From: Poseidonibacter ostreae
GTDB taxonomy: Bacteria; Campylobacterota; Campylobacteria; Campylobacterales; Arcobacteraceae
DNA length: 48,525 bases
Direction of reading: 5' to 3'
Assembly (NCBI RefSeq): GCF_009208075.1
Contig: NZ_WFKJ01000020.1
Span: 1 to 48,525 of the forward strand
How positions within the stretch are numbered: position 1 is the stretch's first letter; the number at the start of each line of letters is the position of its first letter. Below are positions 25,626 through 34,263 of the stretch, in pieces. The position numbers and the translations under genes were made by a program. Below the pieces are notes generated by a model. That model was given only the letters and a program-made list of their open reading frames with translations, made no database searches and was not told the origin of the DNA.

Positions 25626-25650
25626 TACAAAAGAAATAATAAGGAAGCAC

Positions 25651-28218
25651 ATGGCATTTAAAAAGAATCGTGTTAGCCAAGTTACAATAGAAACACCAGA
25701 AGCTTTACTTCATGACTTAAGAAGCAAAAAAATCAAAGCCCCATTCTCTCATCAAGCAGACATGTGGAGAAGATACTTAGAAAAAGCTTTAGACAAATCT
25801 GATGTAGCCTTGCAATTACCTACAGGTAGTGGAAAAACTCTTGTAGGTTTAATATTAGCTGAATGGCGACGACAAAAGTTTAAAGAGAAAGTTATATATG
25901 TTTGCCCTACAAATCAATTAGTACATCAAGTAGCAGAACAAGCAGAAAATCAATATGGATTAAAAGTTGCAAAATTTGTTGGTAGAATTAGAGATTATCC
26001 TATCTCAATAAAATCAGATTATGAAAGTGCTGATAAAATAGCTATTACATCGTATAGTGCCTTGTTTAATACTAATCCATACTTTAAAGATGCTGATATT
26101 ATTATATTGGATGATGCACATTCTTCAGAAAATTATATTAGCACATTGTGGTCATTAGAAATCAACAAGAATGCTGAGTATTCAAAAACTTTATTTATAG
26201 CATTTGCAAATTTGATTAAAGACTATATTCCAAAAATAGATTACGACAGAATGGTTGGTGAAAATAACTACGAAGAATGGAACGATAAATTACCTATAAC
26301 TGTTTTTAGTAAACTAGTAGATGATATTTCTTCATTATTAGATACATATTGTGTTCAGAATGAAATGCAATATCCTTGGCAAACAATAAAAAATAATTTG
26401 ATAGCTTGTCAATGTTATATTAGTACAAATCAAATTTTAATAAGACCAATTATTCCTCCAACAAAATCACATGAACCTTTTTCAAATGCTAAACAAAGAA
26501 TTTATATGTCCGCAACACTTGGTAATGGTGGTGATTTAGAAAGATTAACAGGAATGAGTAATATATTTAGACTACCTATCCCTGATGGTTGGGATAAACA
26601 AGGTATTGGAAGAAGATTCTTCCTATTTCCAGAGAGGTCACTAGATAGCGATGATGTCGAATTGTTTTTGGAAGACACTATTAAATCTTCAGGAAGGTCT
26701 GTTGTTTTAACTAAAGATTTTACTTCATCAGAAATATTTAAAAAATTTATAGATGAAAAAATCAAATATGAAACTTTTGATGCTAGTGACATTGAAGAGT
26801 CTAAAGAAACATTTTTATCAAAAGAACATGCAGTAGCAATTATTGCAAATAGATATGATGGTATCGACTTTGCTGAAGATGAAGCAAGAACATTAATAAT
26901 TTCTGATTTACCTACATCAACAAATTTACAAGAGAAATTTTTAGTAAACCGTATGGCTGCAAATGAGTTATTAAACGAAAGAATATTAACTAGAGTTGTT
27001 CAAGCTATGGGAAGATGTACTCGTTCACCTACTGATTATTCATCGGTAATTGTATTAGGGGAAAAACTTGTATCTTACTTACTTCCAGATAGGAAAAGAA
27101 AGTTGTTACATCCTGAATTACAAGCTGAGCTTGAATTTGGTATCGACCAATCAAAAGATATGACTTTACAAGATTTTATTGAAAATATTAATGATTTTTC
27201 TGGACAAACAGATGATTGGTTTGAAGCCGATAAAGAAATTATTTCATTGAGAGATGAATTGAATAAAGAAGAACCCGCATATATAAAAAATTTACAAAAC
27301 AGTGTAAAGTATGAGATAGAATATCAATATAAAATGTGGCAAACAGATTATAGTGGTGCTACTGATGAGGCACGAAATGCACTAAAAGAATTAACTGACA
27401 CTAATCTAAAAGGATACAGAGCACTTTGGAACTATTTAGCAGGAGCGTCTGCTCTATTAGCCGATAATGCAGATTTAGCATCAGAATTTTTTACAAATGC
27501 TATGAAAGCTGCTCCATCCTTGAAGTGGATGGTTACATTAGCTAAAAGTTCAGGAATAAAATCAGAAGATGTTATTGATGAAAGTGATTTAAACTCTGTT
27601 GTAGAAAAATTTGAAAAAGAAATCAAAAAATTTGGTTTAACGAGTAATAGAAAATATGATAAAGAAGAACAGTTTATTCTTGAAGGAATTATGAACGAAG
27701 ATGCTAAAAAATTTGAAGAAGCACAAAAGAGACTAGGAGCACTAATTGGATTTGAAGCAGGCAATATAGAAGATGATGCTTCTCCCGATCCTTGGTGGAT
27801 ATTAAGTGATAACTTATGTATAGTATTTGAAGATCATTCAGAAGGAACTGCAGAATACTTTAGTGCCACTAAAGCAAGACAAGCCACAACACATGATAAT
27901 TGGATTAAAGAGAATCTGTCTGTTTCTAAAGACATAGAGATTATAAAAGTTTTAATAACTGCTGTTAAAAAGGCACATAAAGGAGCATTCCCTCATTTAA
28001 AAGATGTATATCTATGGACGTTAGATGATTTTAGGTCATGGACAACAACTATTCTAAGTGTATTAAGAACAAGACGAAATGAATTTTCCAATGAAGGTGA
28101 TTTATTTTGGAGAGTAGATACAAAAGATAGCTACATTAGTAATAAATTAAGTCCTAAAATGTTAGTCGAAACAATTAAAAAAATATCAGCATATGATTAT
28201 TTTAAAAGTAATGAATAA
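25651..28218 (+). CDS. SF2 helicase, DinG/XPD-like, cassette 4
   Basis: 855 residues, ribosome site AAGGAAG. Helicase motifs: Walker A LPTGSGKT (56-63), VCPTNQL (Ia), DDAH (154-157), MSATL near 285, IANRYDGIDFAEDEARTLI (XPD/DinG-type motif IV-V) and VQAMGRCTR with R455/R458 (motif VI). The DDAH box and the NRYDGIDF block place it near Rad3/DinG-like ATPases, not DEAD-box RNA helicases. I see no Cys cluster for an FeS domain. The region 560-855 is helical with no named domain and could be a specificity module. A cassette of 2.65 kb is large for an integron. A defence role is inferred. Confidence 0.82.
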   Translation: MAFKKNRVSQVTIETPEALLHDLRSKKIKAPFSHQADMWRRYLEKALDKSDVALQLPTGSGKTLVGLILAEWRRQKFKEKVIYVCPTNQLVHQVAEQAENQYGLKVAKFVGRIRDYPISIKSDYESADKIAITSYSALFNTNPYFKDADIIILDDAHSSENYISTLWSLEINKNAEYSKTLFIAFANLIKDYIPKIDYDRMVGENNYEEWNDKLPITVFSKLVDDISSLLDTYCVQNEMQYPWQTIKNNLIACQCYISTNQILIRPIIPPTKSHEPFSNAKQRIYMSATLGNGGDLERLTGMSNIFRLPIPDGWDKQGIGRRFFLFPERSLDSDDVELFLEDTIKSSGRSVVLTKDFTSSEIFKKFIDEKIKYETFDASDIEESKETFLSKEHAVAIIANRYDGIDFAEDEARTLIISDLPTSTNLQEKFLVNRMAANELLNERILTRVVQAMGRCTRSPTDYSSVIVLGEKLVSYLLPDRKRKLLHPELQAELEFGIDQSKDMTLQDFIENINDFSGQTDDWFEADKEIISLRDELNKEEPAYIKNLQNSVKYEIEYQYKMWQTDYSGATDEARNALKELTDTNLKGYRALWNYLAGASALLADNADLASEFFTNAMKAAPSLKWMVTLAKSSGIKSEDVIDESDLNSVVEKFEKEIKKFGLTSNRKYDKEEQFILEGIMNEDAKKFEEAQKRLGALIGFEAGNIEDDASPDPWWILSDNLCIVFEDHSEGTAEYFSATKARQATTHDNWIKENLSVSKDIEIIKVLITAVKKAHKGAFPHLKDVYLWTLDDFRSWTTTILSVLRTRRNEFSNEGDLFWRVDTKDSYISNKLSPKMLVETIKKISAYDYFKSNE

Positions 28219-28225
28219 GTTAAAA

Positions 28226-28279
28226 ACCTAACAAGACCTAGCAGTGAACGCATAGCGTCACTGAAGTCAACCGTTATCT
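28226..28279 (+). other. attC4 recombination site (short)
   Basis: 54 bases. Left end ACCTAAC (28226-28232), right end GTTATCT (28273-28279). CAGTGAACGC pairs with GCGTCACTG around ATA, leaving one unpaired A. It is near the lower size limit for attC sites. Confidence 0.83.
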
Positions 28280-28442
28280 GAAAAAAGTAAATACTTCTAA
28301 AATATCAAATTATAAAAATAATAGTTAACTTTAGATAAAATAGATATTCAATATATAATTTATAAATAACATTGCAAAATGACATACTTTTAAAGAAACT
28401 TAAAATTTATTGCTATACTTTTTCAAAAGATGGGGAAGTATA
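28280..28442 (+). promoter_or_regulatory. Leader of restriction-modification cassette
   Basis: 163 bases without a gene, much longer than the gap from site to start in the other cassettes, and extremely AT-rich. It probably carries a private promoter for the methyltransferase gene; TAGATAAAATAGATA near 28330 and TGCTATACTTT near 28414 are possible minus-10 areas. GGGGAAG precedes the ATG at 28443. Confidence 0.4.
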
Positions 28443-30980
28443 ATGAAAACACCAAGTTTATTTGATTTTATAAATAAATCACAAGGAAAAGATATAAAAG
28501 CTTTAACATATATTTCACTTTTCAGTAGTGCGGGAATTGGTTGTTATGGATTTAAACAACAAGGCTTTAAGTGTATAGCCACTAATGAATATTTAGAAAA
28601 AAGAATTAAAATACAACAATACAATAATAAGTGTGAATTTGATAGTGGTTATATTCAAGGTGATTTATCAACTCAAGAAATTCAAGATAGAATTTATAAA
28701 GAGTTAGATAACAATAATATAAAAGATTTAGATATTTTAATTGCAACCCCACCTTGTCAAGGTATGTCTGTTGCAAATCATAAAAAAAATAATGAAACAA
28801 AAAGAAATTCATTAGTTGTAGAATCAATTAAGATAGTTTCAAAAATAAAACCAAAATTTTTTGTATTTGAAAATGTAAGAGCATTTTTAAATACAATTTG
28901 TACAGATACTGATAATATTGATAAGCCAATCGAAGAATCTATAGAGTTAAATCTTGGTGGAAACTATAATATACTCTCAAAAGTAGTTAACTTTAAAGAG
29001 TACGGTTCGCAATCAAGTAGAACAAGAACGCTTGTAATTGGTACTAGAAAGGACCTAGTTAATATAAGCCCTTATCAACTATTTCCAAAACAACAAAAAG
29101 CTAAAAAACTAAAATCATTAATTGGTGATTTACCATCATTAAAAATAATGGGTGAAATATCTGATAATGATATTTATCATTCTTATAGAAATTTTGATAC
29201 TAAAATGTTGTCTTGGATAGAAAATATAAAAGAGGGACAATCAGCTTTTGATAATATAGAACCAACAAGAATACCTCATAAAATAATTGATGGTGAAATT
29301 GTTTTTAATAAGAATAAAAATGGTGATAAGTATTCAAGATGGTACTGGGATAGAGAAGCTCCTTGTATTCATACAAGAAATGATATTTTAGCTAGTCAAA
29401 GTACTATACATCCCTCAGACAATAGAGTATTTAGTATTAGAGAATTAATGAGGATGATGACAATATCATCTGAATTCAAATGGTCAAATATAGATTTTAA
29501 CACACTTAATAATTTATCACATGAAGAAAAAAAGAAATATTTAAAACAAGATGAATTAAATATAAGACATTGCATTGGTGAAGCAGTTCCAACTATAATT
29601 TTTGAACAAATAGCTCAAAATGTAAAAAAAGTTTTAAAACATAAAGTCTTATCAATTAATGAATGTGAAAAAATTATTCAAGAATATACTTTACAAGATA
29701 TAAATAATTTACAAAATTTTATTATTAACAATAATCATAAATATGATTTGAATACGCTTTATAATATTGCTGAACTTTCAAATATAAAAAGAACTGAGAC
29801 AAAAGCATATTTTACTAGGGAAGATATTGTACACAATGTAATAAATAAACTTCCTACATTTAAAAATAAAAAAAGTATAAGAATACTTGAACCATCAGTT
29901 GGTATAGGAAATTTTTTACCTTTATTATTTAAAAAATATGATAATATTCAAAATGTTATTTTAGATATTATTGATATTGACAATAATTCATTAGATACAT
30001 TAAAAATACTATTAACTAAGACTAAAATACCAAAAAACTTTACTATTAATTTTATTAATACAGATTTTTTACTATGGGAAAATAAATATCAATATGATTT
30101 AGTAGTTGGTAATCCCCCTTATGGAAAAGTAATAAATAATAAATTTTTACTAGATAAATATAAATTAGATTGTGATAATAAAAATACAAATAATTTATTT
30201 TCATTTTTTATCGAGAAGTCTATAAAAATATCCAAATATGTATCCTTAATAGTTCCAAAAAGCTTGATTAATTCTCCAGAATTCAATCAAACAAGAGAAA
30301 TATTAGAAAAGAAAAATTTACACTCAATTACTGATTATGGTGAAAAAGCTTTTAAAGGTGTAAAAATTGAAACAATAAGCTTTTTATTAGATACTTACAA
30401 AATAGAAAAATTTGAAAAGATAAAAATTGAAAGTTATATAACAAATACTATCTTTTACCAAAATAAAGACTACATATTCTCAAAAGATTTTCCATATTGG
30501 TTAATTTATAGAAATAATTTTTTTGATACTATTGTAAATAAAATGGAACTTGATATTTTTGAAAGTTTTAGAGATAGACAAATTACAAAAAAACATACTT
30601 TAAATAGTGGGAATATAAGAGTTTTAAAATCAAGAAATATTGCTAACAATAGTATTAAAAATATAGACAATTATGATTGTTTTATTGATGAAATAGATAG
30701 CTTTGTTGTATCAAAGTATTTAAATCAAAATAATATTGTACTTATCCCAAACTTAACATATAATCCAAGAGCAACATTTTTACCTAAAGATACAATAACA
30801 GATGGTTCAGTTGCACTTTTAAAAGCAAAAAACAATATAAATATTACTAGCAATCATTTAGAATATTATAGTAGTAGTGAATTTATTGAATATTATAAGA
30901 TTGCAAGAAATAGAGGAACTAGATCTTTAAATATTGATAATAATTCTGTTCAATTTTTTGGATTATTAAAGGAAGCATAA
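28443..30980 (+). CDS. Fused DNA methyltransferase: cytosine-C5 domain plus adenine-N6 domain, cassette 5
   Basis: 845 residues from the ATG at 28443; an 11-codon upstream extension has no ribosome site. Residues about 20-400 are a C5-cytosine methyltransferase: SLFSSAGIGCYGF (motif I), P103-P104-C105-Q106 (motif IV nucleophile), FVFENV (VI), SRTRTLVIG (VIII) and a late motif IX/X region. Residues about 450-845 are an N6-adenine methyltransferase: LEPSVGIGNF near 484 (SAM binding) and N557-P558-P559-Y560, then a target-recognition region. Enzymes for asymmetric sites often need one C5 and one N6 activity; here both are in one chain. It ends right at the start of the nuclease gene. Confidence 0.87.
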   Translation: MKTPSLFDFINKSQGKDIKALTYISLFSSAGIGCYGFKQQGFKCIATNEYLEKRIKIQQYNNKCEFDSGYIQGDLSTQEIQDRIYKELDNNNIKDLDILIATPPCQGMSVANHKKNNETKRNSLVVESIKIVSKIKPKFFVFENVRAFLNTICTDTDNIDKPIEESIELNLGGNYNILSKVVNFKEYGSQSSRTRTLVIGTRKDLVNISPYQLFPKQQKAKKLKSLIGDLPSLKIMGEISDNDIYHSYRNFDTKMLSWIENIKEGQSAFDNIEPTRIPHKIIDGEIVFNKNKNGDKYSRWYWDREAPCIHTRNDILASQSTIHPSDNRVFSIRELMRMMTISSEFKWSNIDFNTLNNLSHEEKKKYLKQDELNIRHCIGEAVPTIIFEQIAQNVKKVLKHKVLSINECEKIIQEYTLQDINNLQNFIINNNHKYDLNTLYNIAELSNIKRTETKAYFTREDIVHNVINKLPTFKNKKSIRILEPSVGIGNFLPLLFKKYDNIQNVILDIIDIDNNSLDTLKILLTKTKIPKNFTINFINTDFLLWENKYQYDLVVGNPPYGKVINNKFLLDKYKLDCDNKNTNNLFSFFIEKSIKISKYVSLIVPKSLINSPEFNQTREILEKKNLHSITDYGEKAFKGVKIETISFLLDTYKIEKFEKIKIESYITNTIFYQNKDYIFSKDFPYWLIYRNNFFDTIVNKMELDIFESFRDRQITKKHTLNSGNIRVLKSRNIANNSIKNIDNYDCFIDEIDSFVVSKYLNQNNIVLIPNLTYNPRATFLPKDTITDGSVALLKAKNNINITSNHLEYYSSSEFIEYYKIARNRGTRSLNIDNNSVQFFGLLKEA

Positions 30981-32168
30981 ATGGTAGATACAATAAACAA
31001 TTATTTTAATAATTATAATTTTGATATTAAAGTTACAAAAAATGCAAGATTTATGGATCAAAAAGTTACACCAGATGTAATGTGTATGATTGCTGATTGT
31101 GTATTAAATTTTATAGAAACTAAAAATGATGAAAATATTAAATTTAGTTCAACAGATATTTGGAAACATGAGTATTCAAATACAAATATAAAAGAGATAT
31201 TTGGTAAAACTGATGTATCAAATAAAAAAGCAAAAAATGAATATGATAAATTTTTTCAACAACCCCTAAAAGCATTAGCATATGCAAAAATACTTAAAGA
31301 AGAAAAGCAAGGCAATAAAATATATTTCACCGTTTTGAACTTAGAAATTTTAGAATATATTGCAATAAAAGAGCGAAATACACTAAATTTTTTAGACATA
31401 TATTTGAAAAAAGTTTTAGAAGATAGCCATATTTGGCATTTATTTGAAAATTTTTTTATAAATAATACAAAAGATAATTTTACTAGCCTTAAAAGTGAAT
31501 ATGAGAAATTTATTATATTACATACTCCAATTAATGGAGAAATCGAAGTAAGAAGAATTTTTACAAAAATTCTAAATCCTCTTTCTTTTAAAAGACAAAA
31601 GCATGGAACAAGTGGAGGATTTTTTTCTAAAGATATAATATCAAATGATGTATTAATGTATAATAGAAAAAACTGGAGAGATATCACTAAAAATAAATCA
31701 GAAACTAGAGAAGAATATGAAATTAGAGCTAAACTAGAAGTACAACAAACTAAAGATGCTTATGTTAAATATACTATCAATAAAGCTACTAATATAGTTA
31801 GGAAATTACATTCACCAACAAGTGAAGTAAAAGATGAGTTAGCAATAGGTGAAGCTACACAAGTACATCATATTTTCATGAAATCAGAATATCCACAAAT
31901 TGAATCATATATAGAAAACCTAATTTTATTAACAGCTACTCAACATAATACTAAAGCTCATCCAAGTAATAATACAAGAAACATACATAAAGATTATCAA
32001 TTATTATGTTTGTTGGCAAAAAGTGATTCTATTGAAAAATATTATAATACTTATTCAAAAGAAGATTTTCTTTTTGTCTTAAAAATAGGATTAAATAAAG
32101 AATTTTCTAATAAGATTGAGTTTGGAGAATTGAAAGAAAAGCTTGTTGACTTGTACAATGTTGCTTAA
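30981..32168 (+). CDS. Type II restriction endonuclease, HNH-type, cassette 5
   Basis: 395 residues, begins with the base after the methyltransferase stop and has ribosome site AAGGAAG. The N-terminal region (ARFMDQKVTPDVMCMIADCV, then DIWKHEYSNTNIKEIF) resembles nucleases of type II R-M systems with asymmetric sites. The C-terminus carries an HNH-like finger: H296-H297 in QVHHIFMK, Asn in IENLILL, and TQHNTKAH. The cut site cannot be predicted. Pairing with a two-activity methyltransferase makes a complete restriction-modification system in one cassette. Confidence 0.8.
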   Translation: MVDTINNYFNNYNFDIKVTKNARFMDQKVTPDVMCMIADCVLNFIETKNDENIKFSSTDIWKHEYSNTNIKEIFGKTDVSNKKAKNEYDKFFQQPLKALAYAKILKEEKQGNKIYFTVLNLEILEYIAIKERNTLNFLDIYLKKVLEDSHIWHLFENFFINNTKDNFTSLKSEYEKFIILHTPINGEIEVRRIFTKILNPLSFKRQKHGTSGGFFSKDIISNDVLMYNRKNWRDITKNKSETREEYEIRAKLEVQQTKDAYVKYTINKATNIVRKLHSPTSEVKDELAIGEATQVHHIFMKSEYPQIESYIENLILLTATQHNTKAHPSNNTRNIHKDYQLLCLLAKSDSIEKYYNTYSKEDFLFVLKIGLNKEFSNKIEFGELKEKLVDLYNVA

Positions 32169-32174
32169 TTAAAC

Positions 32175-32307
32175 AGATAACAAATCGTAGAAATCGAACA
32201 AGGCTATAGAGTGAAAATACCAAGTTTTTATCTTATAAACTAAGTTAAATGATAAAGCAGTTTTTTACTGAGTTATATCGCCTTGTCGCTTAACTCAACC
32301 GTTATAT
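32175..32307 (+). other. attC5 recombination site
   Basis: 133 bases. Left end AGATAAC (32175-32181), right end GTTATAT (32301-32307). CGAACAAGGCTATA pairs with TATATCGCCTTGTCG, leaving a few unpaired bases. The inner part is AT-rich and unlike the other sites. Confidence 0.83.
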
Positions 32308-32320
32308 TCAGGGAGATACA

Positions 32321-33139
32321 ATGGACATTTGGAGTTTACCTTATACTTTTGAGTATGAGGGTCGAAAGGTGAAATATGGGATTGAAGGAAAAGGAGAGCC
32401 TCTTGTTTTAGTTCATGGTACGCCTTGGTCATCATTCAACCTTAGGCACTTGATTCAAGCACTTTCGAGCCACTATACAGTCTACTACTTTGATTTACTT
32501 GGTTATGGTGAATCAGATAAAAGTGATGCGGATGTATCTTTAAAAATACAAAATCAGCTATTAGACTCATTAATAGGTCATTGGCAGCTTGAGTTACCTT
32601 ATATTGTGGGGCATGACTTCGGCGGTACGACAGTACTGAGAAATTACTTGCTGAATCAACGAAAGTACAAAAAGATAGTTGTAATTGATCCAGTTGCGTT
32701 ATCTCCTTGGGGCTCTCCATTTTTTAAACATATTGAAAAGCATGAAGAAGCCTTTGCAGGAGTGCCTGATTTCATCCATTCAGCAATCGTTGAAGCATAC
32801 ATAAAAACAGCGTCATATCAACCATTATCTCAGGAAACAATTGACGGTATTCTCCGCCCTTGGTCTGGAGATGAAGGTAAGAAAGCTTTTTATAGGCAAA
32901 TAGCTCAAGCTGATTCAAAGTATACGGATGAATTTCAAGATAAATTCTCTAGCTTTGATGTACCCACATTAATTCTTTGGGGTGAAGAAGATCAATGGAT
33001 CCCTGTTGAGCAAGCTCACGTACTTCATAGTAAAATTAAAGGCTCTAAGTTAGTTACAGTGCCTGAATCTGGACATTTGGTTATCGAAGAAAAACCAGAA
33101 GCATTGGTTAAAGAGATCCGAGAGTTCTTCGAAAGTTGA
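32321..33139 (+). CDS. Alpha/beta hydrolase with Asp nucleophile (epoxide hydrolase/dehalogenase type), cassette 6
   Basis: 272 residues, ribosome site GGGAGA. The oxyanion loop HGTPW is at 32-36; the nucleophile elbow GHDFGG puts Asp at residue 99 where esterases have Ser; the acid is in GEEDQWIP and the catalytic His in ESGHLV. Asp-nucleophile members hydrolyse epoxides or haloalkanes through an ester intermediate; the substrate is unknown. Codon use and GC content are visibly higher than in neighbours, and the following attC looks gammaproteobacterial, so recent transfer is likely. Confidence 0.82.
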   Translation: MDIWSLPYTFEYEGRKVKYGIEGKGEPLVLVHGTPWSSFNLRHLIQALSSHYTVYYFDLLGYGESDKSDADVSLKIQNQLLDSLIGHWQLELPYIVGHDFGGTTVLRNYLLNQRKYKKIVVIDPVALSPWGSPFFKHIEKHEEAFAGVPDFIHSAIVEAYIKTASYQPLSQETIDGILRPWSGDEGKKAFYRQIAQADSKYTDEFQDKFSSFDVPTLILWGEEDQWIPVEQAHVLHSKIKGSKLVTVPESGHLVIEEKPEALVKEIREFFES

Positions 33140-33236
33140 ATATAACAAAGCATTTAAGAGTGATTCCTTACGCTTGGCAGTTTCGCTTCGCTCAAGTGTA
33201 GCCAAGCGTGCGTCACACCTTAATGCGGCGTTATAT
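33140..33236 (+). other. attC6 recombination site, gammaproteobacterial-looking
   Basis: 97 bases. Left end ATATAAC (33140-33146) and right end GTTATAT (33230-33236). It includes AACAAAGCATTTAAGAG and CTTAATGCGGCGTTATA, strings typical of Vibrio/Shewanella-type sites. Stem ACGCTTGGC/GCCAAGCGT. It is GC-richer than the other five sites. Confidence 0.9.
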
Positions 33237-33253
33237 GAAGGTAAAGTCATACT

Positions 33254-33703
33254 ATGAAACAAGAAAATGATGGCCTATGGATTAAAGAAATAGAATTGGA
33301 ATTAAAAGATTATTCTCCCATAGAGATGGCATCTGTTTTTTCTGGAATGCTATTAGATCCAAAATATCAAAAATGTACATACAGGCTTGAATATGCGATT
33401 AAATTGTGTTTGTCTCATTGCAGTGGAATAAATACTCCAAACAAAGAAATCATTAATAAGATTAATAAATCACTTGAAAAAAATTCTATTACCCTTCAGG
33501 AAGATCCAGTTGAAGATATTAATACTTCATCATTATTACTAGACGGTAAGCGATATAAATTTTTATTAGGATTATGGGAAGGATGTATACCTCAAACTCA
33601 ACTTTTCTTAAATATGTTAAATGTTTTACCAAAAACAGTTGCTTGTATGAACCTATATAAAAATATTAAGGGGTTGATGGAAAATCCGGGGACAGTATAC
33701 TAA
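33254..33703 (+). CDS. Hypothetical protein, last cassette gene
   Basis: 149 residues, ATG 17 bases after attC6 with ribosome site GAAGGTAAAG. Helical, soluble, no motif I can name (KFLLGLWEGCIPQTQLFLNML). It ends ENPGTVY, encoded by CCGGGGACAGTATAC. I recall this ending on many truncated or read-through genes next to short dispersed GGGGACAG-type repeats, so the natural C-terminus may have been replaced. No attC follows, so the array is cut off or decayed here. Confidence 0.65.
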   Translation: MKQENDGLWIKEIELELKDYSPIEMASVFSGMLLDPKYQKCTYRLEYAIKLCLSHCSGINTPNKEIINKINKSLEKNSITLQEDPVEDINTSSLLLDGKRYKFLLGLWEGCIPQTQLFLNMLNVLPKTVACMNLYKNIKGLMENPGTVY

Positions 33704-33724
33704 ATATAAAAAGGAAACAAAGCT

Positions 33725-34240
33725 ATGAAAATATTAAAACTTTTTATTTTGTTATTAGTAACTACATCTACTTTATATATGTATTTATCTGCACAATCTT
33801 CAATTGCTATTAAAGAGACAAAAGAAGCTAATTCTCCTATTATTACTAATTCTTCTGATACTTTAATATCCCTAGCCAAATCAAAACTTGGAAGCCCATA
33901 TGTCTATGCTAAAACAGGTCCTGATAGTTTTGATTGTTCTGGGTTTGTATATTATGTCTTTAATGAAAATAATATGAGTCTACCCAGAACATCTATTAAC
34001 CAATCGAAAATTGGTCCCAAGATTACAAGAGCTGAAATCAAAAAAGGTGATTTAGTCTTTTTTGATACAAGTTTAAAAGGTCATGTAAATCATAGTGGTA
34101 TATATTTAGGTGAGGGTAAGTTTATTCATGCAAGTTCTGGTAAAGCTAATGGTGTTACTATTTCAGATATAGATGGATGGTATAAAGATAAATTTAAATG
34201 GGGTATTAAAAATACTTATTTAATTAACTCTAAACTATAA
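33725..34240 (+). CDS. NlpC/P60 cell-wall endopeptidase
   Basis: 171 residues. N-terminal hydrophobic signal or anchor (about 4-24). The NlpC/P60 domain covers 45-165: SKLGSPYVYAKTGPDSFDCSGFV with the nucleophile Cys in FDCSGF, the catalytic His in HVNHSGIYLG, and the third polar residue near FIHASSG. It cleaves D-gamma-glutamyl-meso-DAP links in peptidoglycan. It lies 21 bases after the last integron gene but reads as an ordinary host gene; ribosome site AAGGAAAC. Confidence 0.9.
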   Translation: MKILKLFILLLVTTSTLYMYLSAQSSIAIKETKEANSPIITNSSDTLISLAKSKLGSPYVYAKTGPDSFDCSGFVYYVFNENNMSLPRTSINQSKIGPKITRAEIKKGDLVFFDTSLKGHVNHSGIYLGEGKFIHASSGKANGVTISDIDGWYKDKFKWGIKNTYLINSKL

Positions 34241-34263
34241 TAAAGAAAAAAAAGTGAATAAAA

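Larger units (their letters stand above)
22151..33703. mobile_element. Chromosomal integron: broken intI, attI and seven-cassette array
   Basis: The integrase remnant (22151-23026, minus) has integron-specific sequence. After a candidate attI at 23281 all cassette genes point away from it. Six folded recombination sites with an RYYYAAC-like left end and a GTTRRRY-like right end follow the genes: 23691-23820, 24750-24818, 25493-25625, 28226-28279, 32175-32307 and 33140-33236. Cassettes by crossover point (after the G of GTT): 23282-23814, 23815-24812, 24813-25619, 25620-28273, 28274-32301, 32302-33230, then a last one from 33231 with no attC seen. Start codons lie about 10-25 bases after each right end, except the R-M cassette (164 bases). 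Confidence 0.9.

Noticed and set aside
24831-28218. Peptidase and helicase as one operon-type defence system
   Set aside because: A complete attC site separates them, so they entered as independent cassettes; joint function is possible but not supported.
23691-33236. CRISPR array
   Set aside because: The repeats are few, long, differ from one another, and are separated by genes, not by short spacers.
22151-33703. Prophage or transposon
   Set aside because: No capsid, tail, terminase or transposase genes; the recombinase has the integron-specific insert and each cassette ends in attC.
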